From NCBI GenBank assembly GCA_018713405.1, contig DVOR01000087.1, forward strand, positions 1 through 8,740: a stretch of 8,740 bases of DNA, written 5' to 3'. The stretch's first letter is position 1. Each line of letters opens with the position of its first letter. Origin of the DNA: Candidatus Spyradenecus faecavium (GTDB lineage Bacteria; Verrucomicrobiota; Kiritimatiellia; RFP12; DVOR01). A program made the position numbers and the translations under genes. This document shows, piece by piece, positions 1 to 5,614 of this stretch. The notes beneath the pieces were generated by a model that was given only the letters and a program-made list of their open reading frames with translations, ran no database searches and was not told the DNA's origin.

Positions 1-177
1 GAGGCGCGGCAGGCGGGGGAGGCGCCCAGGGGCCCGTAGAGGCGCTTGGGGCCCGGGGAGGACAAATCCCACGCCGAAACGCCGCGGCGCGTTTTGCAGG
101 GGTCTGCAGGGGCCTTTGCAACGGCATCCCGCAAGGCCCTCCCCGCCCGGTCTCCCCCCGCCGCCTGCCAGTTGCCG
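1..177. other. left-edge region, mostly non-coding
   Basis: I see no convincing gene here. Frame 1 stays open from the edge to a TAG at 37-39 and could be the last 12 codons of an upstream protein, but that is too short to judge. The rest is very GC-rich, with a repeated TGCAGGGG at 96-103 and 105-112 and an imperfect inverted repeat (110-119 against 131-139). An open frame runs through 46-282 into the protease gene, but its predicted residues are low-complexity Pro/Arg/Ala and it crosses a strong terminator, so I treat it as non-coding. Confidence 0.4.
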
Positions 178-206
178 AACCGCCCCCCCCCGGGGGCGGT
201 TTTTTT
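178..206 (+). terminator. Rho-independent terminator
   Basis: A perfect 10-bp stem (178-187 against 192-201, left arm AACCGCCCCC) with a 4-base C loop runs straight into a tract of seven T residues at 200-206. This is a textbook intrinsic terminator for rightward transcription. It separates whatever lies to the left from the head genes, so the protease gene needs its own promoter between about 207 and 282 or depends on readthrough. Confidence 0.85.
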
Positions 207-241
207 GTCCACGCTGTCCAACTTGTCCACAGTGTCCACGG
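206..241. repeat. four tandem 9-bp TGTCCA-NNN repeats
   Basis: TGTCCA occurs at 206, 215, 224 and 233, exactly nine bases apart, with variable three-base spacers (CGC, ACT, CAG, CGG). The array overlaps the last T of the terminator and ends 41 bases before the protease start. A strictly periodic core with variable spacers could be an operator for a multimeric regulator, or one of the short intergenic tandem repeats found in many bacterial genomes. Nothing in the window decides between these. Confidence 0.8.
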
Positions 242-282
242 TTGCCTTAAGGCCCGGCCGGGCGCGTGGGATACTGTGTGGC

Positions 283-1173
283 ATGAAGCGCGTCATCCTC
301 AACATCGCCTCCGCCCCCCTGCCCGAGACCGTCTCGGCCGGGGACGAGCTGGAGGTGCAGCTGGCCCCCTACGGCGACTTCCCCGGCCGCCTGGAGGGGC
401 GGACCGTCCGCCAACGGTGCGACCGGGCCGCCTTCGAGCGCCTGGCGGGGAACTTTTCCGGCGAGGTGCTGGTGGACTTCGAGCACAAGGCCGAGCGGGG
501 CGGCGACACCGAGGCCGCCGCCTGGGTGCAGGCCCTGCGCGTCGACCCCGCGAAGGGGCTGATGGCCACCTTCAGGTTCACGGACAAGGGCGCCGAGGCC
601 GTCGCCAACCGGCGCCTGCGCTTCCTCTCGCCCGTCTGGGAGCTCGACGCCGAGGGCCGCCCCGGTCGGCTCGTCTCCGTGGGCCTCACCAACAAGCCGA
701 ATTTGCCGGTGCGCCCGATCCTCAACCGGGCGGCCATTGAACCCCAACCCCAAGGAACCCCATCCATGGAAGAAGAGAAGACCCCTGGCGCCGCGCCCGA
801 GACGCGCGCGCGCCTGATTGAGATCCTCGGCCTGGGCCCCGACGCCGACGACGCGGCCATCCTCCAGGCCGCGGAGACCCTCGCCAAGGCCTACGCCGAG
901 GCGCAGGAGGCGGCGCTCAACGCCGAGGCCGAGCAGGCCGCCGAGGAGAACAAGGAGCGCATCGCCAACCGCGACGCCTTCAAGCGGCTCTACGTGGCCA
1001 ACCGCGAGGCCGTGCGGGCCACCCTCGCCTGCCTGAGGGACCCCGCGCCCACGCCCGCGCGCGTCGTCTGCAACGCCGCGGCCGCCCGCCGCCCCGCCTC
1101 CGCCGCCGACCCGCTGGCCGGCTGCCGCACCCCCGAGGAGCGCTGCGCCGCCATCGAGCGCGGCCAGTTCTGA
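283..1173 (+). CDS. Mu gpI-like phage head maturation protease with scaffold C-terminus
   Basis: The product has 296 residues and resembles the phage Mu protease I family, which cleaves scaffold and capsid precursors inside the prohead. Visible family features are the segment around VLVDFEHKAE (residues 62-71), whose His68 is a candidate catalytic residue, followed by an Ala-rich AAAWV, then RFLSPVWEL (113-121) with candidate nucleophile Ser116, and SVGLTNKPNLPVRPIL (132-147). Residues after about 160 are Ala/Glu-rich and helical, like a scaffold. I chose the ATG at 283 because the family N-terminus starts here and the upstream frame is low complexity. No clear Shine-Dalgarno precedes it. GATACT at 270-275 could be a -10 box placing transcription start almost on the ATG, but this is weak. 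The capsid gene follows after 24 bases. Confidence 0.85.
   Translation: MKRVILNIASAPLPETVSAGDELEVQLAPYGDFPGRLEGRTVRQRCDRAAFERLAGNFSGEVLVDFEHKAERGGDTEAAAWVQALRVDPAKGLMATFRFTDKGAEAVANRRLRFLSPVWELDAEGRPGRLVSVGLTNKPNLPVRPILNRAAIEPQPQGTPSMEEEKTPGAAPETRARLIEILGLGPDADDAAILQAAETLAKAYAEAQEAALNAEAEQAAEENKERIANRDAFKRLYVANREAVRATLACLRDPAPTPARVVCNAAAARRPASAADPLAGCRTPEERCAAIERGQF
752..757 (+). promoter_or_regulatory. internal ribosome binding site for nested scaffold
   Basis: AAGGAA lies eight bases before an in-frame ATG at 766, inside the protease gene. The surrounding AAGGAACCCC closely matches the sequences before the capsid gene start (1198) and the gene at 6764, both GAAAGGAACCCC. This shared initiation signal argues that 766 is a used start. 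Confidence 0.65.
766..1173 (+). CDS. nested in-frame head scaffold protein (Mu gpZ-like arrangement)
   Basis: This 135-residue product is the C-terminal part of the protease reading frame, begun at an internal ATG with its own Shine-Dalgarno. It starts MEEEKTPGAA and is dominated by Ala, Glu and charged residues, with a long predicted helical stretch (about residues 20-75), as expected for an assembly scaffold that is later degraded. In phage Mu the protease gene I contains an in-frame internal gene Z for the scaffold. The same layout here, directly before the major capsid gene, supports the call. The link to Mu is established knowledge; that this start is used is inferred from the ribosome binding site. 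The C-terminus (ERCAAIERGQF) is shared with the protease. Confidence 0.65.
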   Translation: MEEEKTPGAAPETRARLIEILGLGPDADDAAILQAAETLAKAYAEAQEAALNAEAEQAAEENKERIANRDAFKRLYVANREAVRATLACLRDPAPTPARVVCNAAAARRPASAADPLAGCRTPEERCAAIERGQF

Positions 1174-1197
1174 GTACCCATCCCGAAAGGAACCCCC

Positions 1198-2106
1198 ATG
1201 GCCACCTCCCTGACCTCCCCCGCCCTTGTCTACAGCACCGACAAGGCCATCATCGCCGCCCGCCGGGCCCTCGCCAAGGTCGCCTTCTTCGCGACCGACT
1301 TCTCGGCCGACGCCGTCCGCCCCGGCACCACGATGAAGATCTCCGTCTTCACGCCCGGCGCGGCCAGTGCCTTCGACGCGAGCACCAACAACTACGAGAA
1401 GACCGACGGCTCGGTCGCCTTCGCCAGCGTCACCTTCGACCACCACGTGAAGCACACCTTCCAGTTCGACGACAAGGACTTCACCCTCGTCGACGGCACG
1501 AACTTCTGGGCCAACGCCGGGCGCGCCAGCGGCAGCGCCCTGGCCAAGGCCATCATCGGCGCGGTCTCCGCCCTCATCAACAAGACGTCCATCCCCAAGA
1601 GCGCGGCCAACGAGGTCGTCTTCGCCAGCGTCACCAAGGGCGCCGTCGCCGCGCTGCGCGACACCTGCGCCAAGGCCGACATCGACCCCGGCGAGACGGT
1701 GCTCATGCTGACGCCCAAGCTCTTCGCCGACCTCCTGGCGACCCTCGACGCGAACGTCTACGGCGGCCCCGAGGCCATCCGCCACGGCATCGTGGAGGGG
1801 CTCTACGGCTTCAAGGCCGTGATGGAGAACGGCGACCTCTCCGCCTCCGCCGACGAGAAGCTCAACGGCGCGCTCATCCCCACCGACGCCCTCGTCGTGG
1901 CCGGGCGCCAGGTGCCCGTCCTCTCCCCCTCGGTCTACGAGGAGATCGGCACCACCCGCGACGACGTCTCCGGCCTGGTGGTCGGCGTCCGCCGCCACGG
2001 CGACCCGGCGACCGGCGCCAACTACGTGACGCACGAGGCCCTCCTGGGCGCGGCCCTCGCCCAGCCCGCCAAGTGCGTCCGCCTCGTCTCCGCCGCGACC
2101 GCCTGA
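1198..2106 (+). CDS. major capsid protein
   Basis: The 302-residue product lies immediately after the protease/scaffold gene, which is the usual place for the major head protein. The sequence looks like a P22-coat-type or HK97-fold capsid subunit: an N-terminal helical segment, then PGTTMKISVFTPG (residues 42-54), alternating beta-type segments such as VTFDHHVKHTFQFDDKDFT, a helical stretch around residues 110-125, and a C-terminal region with repeated Val/Gly-rich strands. Residues 170-205 (ETVLMLTPKLFADLL onward) have the form seen in coat proteins where one subunit element is described as a solution position. It does not obviously resemble Mu gpT. The start has a strong GAAAGGAA nine to ten bases upstream. 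Codons strongly prefer C in the third position. I am confident of the role, less of the exact family. Confidence 0.8.
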   Translation: MATSLTSPALVYSTDKAIIAARRALAKVAFFATDFSADAVRPGTTMKISVFTPGAASAFDASTNNYEKTDGSVAFASVTFDHHVKHTFQFDDKDFTLVDGTNFWANAGRASGSALAKAIIGAVSALINKTSIPKSAANEVVFASVTKGAVAALRDTCAKADIDPGETVLMLTPKLFADLLATLDANVYGGPEAIRHGIVEGLYGFKAVMENGDLSASADEKLNGALIPTDALVVAGRQVPVLSPSVYEEIGTTRDDVSGLVVGVRRHGDPATGANYVTHEALLGAALAQPAKCVRLVSAATA

Positions 2107-2112
2107 TCCCCC

Positions 2113-2144
2113 GGCGCGCCCCCGCCCGCGCGGCGGGGCGCGCC
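2113..2144 (+). other. GC-rich hairpin after the capsid gene
   Basis: A perfect 10-bp inverted repeat (2113-2122, GGCGCGCCCC, against 2135-2144) with a 12-base loop begins six bases after the capsid stop codon. No T tract follows on either strand, so it is not a classic intrinsic terminator. It could slow transcription, protect the 3' end of abundant capsid mRNA, or reduce expression of the next gene. Confidence 0.55.
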
Positions 2145-2145
2145 A

Positions 2146-2159
2146 CTTACCATTTACCA
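2146..2159. repeat. two tandem heptads [C/T]TTACCA
   Basis: CTTACCA and TTTACCA stand head to tail directly before the start codon at 2163, in the place where a Shine-Dalgarno would be expected. The same heptad occurs three times in tandem at 6716-6736, before another gene. The AT-rich repeats stand out against the very GC-rich surroundings. Confidence 0.7.
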
Positions 2160-2162
2160 ACC

Positions 2163-2591
2163 ATGGCCTGGCTGATTTTGGACAAAGAGGCGCTCCTCTC
2201 CCGCCTGACGGGGCCGGAGCACGAGGCGCTTGACCGCGCGGCGACGGACTGGACGCAGGGCAACCCGCTGGACGAGATCGCCCACGAGGTGGCCGAGGAC
2301 TGGCGCGGGGGGCTCCGCCGCGTCACCACGCTCGACAGGCGCGCGGACGCGGTGCCCTCGGAGATCCTCATCCACATCCTGGCGGATTTCCGTTACCGCG
2401 CCTTCACGCGGCTGCCGGGGATGCGGAGCCTGCTGGACGAGCGGCGCGTGGCCGAGTGGGAGCGCGCGATGGCCATCCGCGACGCGCTGGCCAAGGTCTC
2501 CTACGCGCCCCCGGACGAGGGCAACGCCGAGGCTGGGACCCGCGCGCCCCTCCCCGAAATCACCGTCTCGCACGGGCATATCCTGGACTGA
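2163..2591 (+). CDS. putative head-tail connector (Mu gp36 / DUF1320-like)
   Basis: The product has 142 residues and is mostly helical and charged. The position right after the capsid gene, the size, and the pattern in the middle and C-terminal half (IHILADFRYRAFTRLPG at residues 76-92, then helices up to about 125) recall the small DUF1320/gp36 proteins of Mu-like phages, which bridge head and tail. The match is by form and context only. The ATG at 2163 was chosen because earlier in-frame codons back to 2073 overlap the capsid gene and the GC hairpin. There is no Shine-Dalgarno before it; two TTACCA heptads occupy that place. From this gene onward codons tend to end in G, unlike the C-ending capsid gene. 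The next gene starts ten bases after the stop. Confidence 0.5.
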   Translation: MAWLILDKEALLSRLTGPEHEALDRAATDWTQGNPLDEIAHEVAEDWRGGLRRVTTLDRRADAVPSEILIHILADFRYRAFTRLPGMRSLLDERRVAEWERAMAIRDALAKVSYAPPDEGNAEAGTRAPLPEITVSHGHILD

Positions 2592-2600
2592 GGGCGAGCG

Positions 2601-3416
2601 ATGGGCACGGCGAGGCAATCCGATGCGACGGTGCGGTCTTCCGGCGAGGCGCCGCTGGCCTTCCGGTGGCAGACGGAAGTGTCGAGCCCCCGGCCCTTCC
2701 GGGCGCGGGCCTTCCACGGCGAGACCTTTGTGCTCGCGGCGACGCTGCTGGAGTATGGTGCGCCGCTCTCCGGGCTCCAGGGCGCGGGCGTGGTCCTGCG
2801 CTGGCAGACCGACGGCATGGCCGAGGACGAGTGGTACGCCAAGGAGGGGGGAAGCTATGATTTAACGACGGGGGAGGTTTCCATCACGTGGGGGCCGGAG
2901 TGCGACGACGGCAAGGACCGCGTGCGCTTCTTCCTCGCGCTGGAGACGCCCGGCGGCGTCTCGTTCCGGGCCTATGGGACGCTCGATCTGGCGCCCAGCC
3001 CTGGCTTCACGCCCGCACAGCTTGTGCCGGAGAGCGCGCTCGACGCGCTCCAACGGGCCGTGGAGGCGGAGGCGGCGGCGCGGCAGGCGGCGGACGCGGC
3101 GCTGACCGACGCGCTGGCAGGGAAGGCTGACGCGGCGGGGTCGCGTCCGCGCTGGCGGGGAAGGCGGAGGTGGGGCACACGCACACGCTTGCGCAGGTCT
3201 CGGGCCTTGAGGCGGCGCTGGCGGGGAAGGCGGATGCGACGGGGGTCTACACGAAGGCGGAGGTGTACGCGAAGGGGGAGACGTATTCGCGCGCGGAGGT
3301 CGACGGGAAGGTCGCGGGGGTCTATCATTTCAGGGGGAGCGTGCAGAGCCGCGCGGAGCTGCCGACGGACCCGTCCGATGGTGACGTCTACAACCTCATC
3401 GGCGAGGATGGGATGA
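2601..3416 (+). CDS. tail fibre/baseplate protein, 5' part (frameshifted near 3138)
   Basis: The reading frame runs to 3416, but only the first 180 codons (to about 3140) look like protein. Residues 15-135 form a beta-rich domain (for example LAFRWQTE, FVLAATLLEYG, SYDLTTGEVSITW) that recalls the N-terminal domain of BppU-like baseplate proteins. It is followed by an Ala/Glu helix (about 145-170, AVEAEAAARQAADAAL) and the typical fibre motif LAGKADAAG. After that the frame becomes an Arg-rich nonsense sequence, while the -1 frame continues with another LAGKA motif. The original protein was therefore very probably one polypeptide of about 403 residues ending at 3811. The start at 2601 has GAGGG upstream. 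One missing G in the GGGG at 3137-3140 would explain everything: a sequencing error, a real mutation, or programmed slippage. Confidence 0.7.
   Translation: MGTARQSDATVRSSGEAPLAFRWQTEVSSPRPFRARAFHGETFVLAATLLEYGAPLSGLQGAGVVLRWQTDGMAEDEWYAKEGGSYDLTTGEVSITWGPECDDGKDRVRFFLALETPGGVSFRAYGTLDLAPSPGFTPAQLVPESALDALQRAVEAEAAARQAADAALTDALAGKADAAGSRPRWRGRRRWGTRTRLRRSRALRRRWRGRRMRRGSTRRRRCTRRGRRIRARRSTGRSRGSIISGGACRAARSCRRTRPMVTSTTSSARMG
3111..3238 (+). repeat. three copies of a LAGKA-coding repeat flanking the frameshift
   Basis: Near-identical units starting GCGCTGGC and continuing into RGGGAAGGC begin at 3111, 3149 and 3215. Each encodes ALAGKA, a motif repeated in many phage tail fibres. The second and third copies are 66 bases apart, a multiple of three. 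The first and second are 38 bases apart, one short of 39, which marks the site of the frame change. Confidence 0.75.
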
Positions 3417-3811
3417 ACGTGGCGTGGAACGCTGGGGCTTGGGACGAGCTTGGGGCGACGGTCGACTTGAGCGCGTATTCGACGACGGCGCAGACGACGG
3501 CGGCCATCCAGGGGAGGGTGCAGACGGCGATTTCGCAGGAGGCCTCGGCGCGCAACCAGGCGATTGCGCAGGCGGTCGCGCCGAAGGCGGATTCGGAGGA
3601 CGTCTACGCGAAGACGGAGACGTATACGAAGTCTGAGGTTCAGTCTTTGGTGTCGCAGGCTGTGGAGGCGGCGAAGGCGGCATTGCTGTCCCAGCTGGAG
3701 GGGCTTTATGCGCCGCTGTCCTCGGTCCAGCACACGACGGATGGCGTGACGTATCGGTGGAGCTGGGACGAGACGTTCCAGACCTTTGCGATGAAAGCGG
3801 TGGAGGATTGA
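3140..3811 (+). CDS. tail fibre protein, 3' part in the -1 frame
   Basis: This frame opens after a TGA at 3128-3130 and codes for VASALAGKAEVGHTHTLAQ and onward, about 223 residues. It can be read as the natural continuation of the fibre gene that starts at 2601. GHTHTLAQVSGLEAALAGKAD is the kind of repeat common in Mu- and lambda-like tail fibres. Further on are fibre-type heptads VYTKAEVYAKGETYSRAEVDGKV and TYTKSEVQSLV, an adapter-like block around VYHFRGSVQSRAELP, and a C-terminal WSWDETFQTFAMK. If translated alone the first possible start is GTG at 3170, which has no good Shine-Dalgarno, so independent expression is doubtful. The role would be host attachment. The next gene begins two bases after the stop. 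Confidence 0.7.
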   Translation, partial: VASALAGKAEVGHTHTLAQVSGLEAALAGKADATGVYTKAEVYAKGETYSRAEVDGKVAGVYHFRGSVQSRAELPTDPSDGDVYNLIGEDGMNVAWNAGAWDELGATVDLSAYSTTAQTTAAIQGRVQTAISQEASARNQAIAQAVAPKADSEDVYAKTETYTKSEVQSLVSQAVEAAKAALLSQLEGLYAPLSSVQHTTDGVTYRWSWDETFQTFAMKAVED

Positions 3812-3813
3812 CG

Positions 3814-4638
3814 ATGAGTTTGGTTCGCGCGTTGGTCGCTTGCTTTGGCGTGGTGGCGGTCGCGGGGGTTTGCCCGGGGCAGGGCTCGGAGGCGCCGTCG
3901 GTGCCGCCGTCTCCGTTCCGGTATCAATTGGTGACGGACGGTCAGACGATTTGGCCGCTGGACACGGTGGCGACGCGGGCCTCGGTCAACGCGGCGACGA
4001 ACCAGGTGGCGAGCGTTGAGGCGGACGTGGCGGACCTTGCGGGGCTGACGGAGACGCTGGGCGCGCGCGTGGCGGCCTTGGAGGCGGCGCTGGAGGATGT
4101 AAGCGAGGACGGGGTGTGGGCGCTGGAGGGCTATGTCAATTCCATCGGGCTCCTGTCGGGGACGCCGGAGTATGAGGGGGAGATTGAGATTGTGGATTTG
4201 ACGGTGACGGCCTCGACGACGGACAGCGCGAAGCGGACGCTGACGCTGTGGGTGGCCTTTGACCCGGCGCCCATTGTGGCCAGCCAGGTGGCGATGGTGG
4301 GCACGGCGACGCTGACGGAGAGCTTTGAGGAGGTTACCTACACCTGCTCTTACCCGACGTCGGTGGGGAACCCGAATGACCCATCCGACACGCGCGCCGT
4401 CTACACCTTCGCAGCCGACTTCCCCAAGCAGTCCGGCTTCGCCAAGATCGTCTCCACCGAGGGCTCCGCCGTCGGCGTCGGCGACTACCTGCCCATCACC
4501 GGCGGCCTCTCCGTCAACGGCGTCAACGGCGTCGACGCCACGATCACCGCCGATGACGGCACCACCCTTGTCTTCAAGGGCGGCATCCTCGTCGAGGCCA
4601 CCCCCGTCACCACCCTCAACGCGGAGGACAACGAATGA
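3814..4638 (+). CDS. exported fibre-like protein of unknown function
   Basis: The 274-residue product starts with a Sec-type signal peptide (MSLVRALVACFGVVAVAGVC, cleavage probably near residue 26). Residues 60-97 form a strong coiled coil (NQVASVEADVADLAGL then TETLGARVAALEAALEDV), followed by beta-rich segments. Near the C-terminus, GGLSVNGVNGVDATI then LVFKGGILVEATP resembles the end of the product of 4946-5614, so the two probably share a domain. The ATG at 3814 was preferred over earlier in-frame starts because it has GGAGG eleven to fifteen bases upstream, follows the fibre stop by two bases, and gives the signal peptide. A signal peptide is unexpected for a virion fibre assembled in the cytoplasm. 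Third-position usage changes sharply near codon 189 from G-ending to C-ending. No C-terminal membrane anchor or sorting signal is visible. Confidence 0.7.
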   Translation: MSLVRALVACFGVVAVAGVCPGQGSEAPSVPPSPFRYQLVTDGQTIWPLDTVATRASVNAATNQVASVEADVADLAGLTETLGARVAALEAALEDVSEDGVWALEGYVNSIGLLSGTPEYEGEIEIVDLTVTASTTDSAKRTLTLWVAFDPAPIVASQVAMVGTATLTESFEEVTYTCSYPTSVGNPNDPSDTRAVYTFAADFPKQSGFAKIVSTEGSAVGVGDYLPITGGLSVNGVNGVDATITADDGTTLVFKGGILVEATPVTTLNAEDNE

Positions 4639-4949
4639 AACGCTCCTGCCTGCTCGCCCTCGCCGCGGTCCTCGGCCTCTGCCTCTGGCTCCGCGCCGAC
4701 ACCAAAACGCCCGACCCCGAGCCGGACCCCACCGAGACGCAGATGATGACGGTGGACGGGACGCTGGAGACGCTCTACCCGAACCTGCCCTCCGTGGGGC
4801 TGATGGCCAAGACGCTTCGCCTGGCGACCGAGGACCTGCAGGAGACGGAGCTGACGATCGACGAGCTCTTTGACCTGATCGACCTTTACACCAACAGCGT
4901 CCACGAGATTGAGATCGAGCTTGACCTCGAGGAGGAGGAGGCGCCATGA
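4635..4949 (+). CDS. small exported acidic protein
   Basis: The product has 104 residues. A signal peptide (MKRSCLLALAAVLGLCLWLRA) with a basic N-terminus and a hydrophobic core is followed by a Pro/Asp/Thr-rich stretch and a helical acidic region (residues 40-104) ending in EIELDLEEEEAP, with coiled-coil character around LTIDELFDLIDLYTNSVHEIEIEL. Its start overlaps the previous stop by the four bases ATGA and has GGAGG upstream, so translation is probably coupled. I do not recognise a family. Its position suggests a partner of the two exported neighbours or of the exosortase-like protein. The first third uses C-ending codons and the rest returns to G-ending codons from about 4745. Confidence 0.65.
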   Translation: MKRSCLLALAAVLGLCLWLRADTKTPDPEPDPTETQMMTVDGTLETLYPNLPSVGLMAKTLRLATEDLQETELTIDELFDLIDLYTNSVHEIEIELDLEEEEAP

Positions 4950-5614
4950 GGGGCGCGGCCCTTGCGCTGCTCTGCGTGGCCTGCGCCCGCGCGGCGGTCG
5001 CCGTCGAGGCGCCCACGCTCGTCACGTGGGAACTGGACCCTTACAGCCAGGCGACGGAGACCGTCGTGGCCGCCATCGAGCGCGTGACCCGGTCCTCGGA
5101 CGGCGGGCTGGTGGTGGACGTGGGCTTTTCGATGGAGCCATCGCGCGCGCCGACGATGCAGTTCCTCTTCTCCTCGTCGCAGGGGCGCACGGTGACGGCG
5201 CTCTGCGAGGAGACGGCCTGCACCTTCCCCACGCAGACGATGACGGTCGAGGGCCGCTGGGTCTATGGCTACACCCTGCCCGCCCCGGCCTACAACGGCA
5301 AGGCCATCGCCCCCACGCGCATTACGGCGATCAAGCGGTGCCGCTTCGGCGGGGCGCTGGGGCGGCGACTGGAGGGCGGCGGCTATATGGTGGTGACGGA
5401 CGAGGGCGTCTACGTGGGGCGGTCGGGGACCTTTGAGATCGGCGGGCAAGCCTACACCTTCGCGGGCGGCGTGCTGATGGAGCCGACGCTCCCCAACGCG
5501 ACGACGCCTGCGCCCGCGGCGCTCCCGCCCGACACGCCCACGCTCATCCGCGGCAAACGGCTTTCATTCCCCGTCTCGCTCCCCACCAAGCCCAGCACGG
5601 AGGCCACCCCATGA
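4946..5614 (+). CDS. exported protein of unknown function, related to the product of 3814-4638
   Basis: The 222-residue product has a short signal peptide (MRGAALALLCVACARAAVAV). The mature part is predicted beta-rich and contains two Cys residues close together (CEETAC, 70-75 residues after the cleavage site region) and one in KRCRFGG. Its end, EIGGQAYTFAGGVLMEPTLP, parallels LVFKGGILVEATP in the first exported protein of the operon, which suggests a shared domain and an old duplication. A Pro/Thr-rich tail follows (ATTPAPAALPPDTPT), with no membrane helix. The start overlaps the previous stop as ATGA and is preceded by GGAGGAGGAGG. Function is unknown. Candidates are a surface or periplasmic component made with the exosortase-like protein encoded next. 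Confidence 0.65.
   Translation: MRGAALALLCVACARAAVAVEAPTLVTWELDPYSQATETVVAAIERVTRSSDGGLVVDVGFSMEPSRAPTMQFLFSSSQGRTVTALCEETACTFPTQTMTVEGRWVYGYTLPAPAYNGKAIAPTRITAIKRCRFGGALGRRLEGGGYMVVTDEGVYVGRSGTFEIGGQAYTFAGGVLMEPTLPNATTPAPAALPPDTPTLIRGKRLSFPVSLPTKPSTEATP

Noticed and set aside
206..241. CRISPR-like array
   Set aside because: Repeat units are 6 bases with 3-base spacers, far too short for CRISPR repeats and spacers.
46..282. N-terminal extension of the protease gene from position 46
   Set aside because: It would cross a strong intrinsic terminator and a tandem repeat array and adds only low-complexity sequence; the family N-terminus fits ATG 283.
247..2160. 637-codon open frame on the minus strand opposite the protease and capsid genes
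   Set aside because: The predicted product is low-complexity Gly/Arg/Val/Glu, a typical antisense shadow of high-GC genes, while the plus strand has recognisable phage proteins.
3706..5025. 439-codon open frame on the minus strand
   Set aside because: It is Arg/His-rich and without domains, and lies opposite three plus-strand genes with signal peptides and overlapping starts and stops.
3814..5614. PEP-CTERM-type sorting signals in the exported proteins
   Set aside because: All three C-termini lack a hydrophobic helix followed by basic residues; they end in acidic or Pro/Thr-rich sequence.
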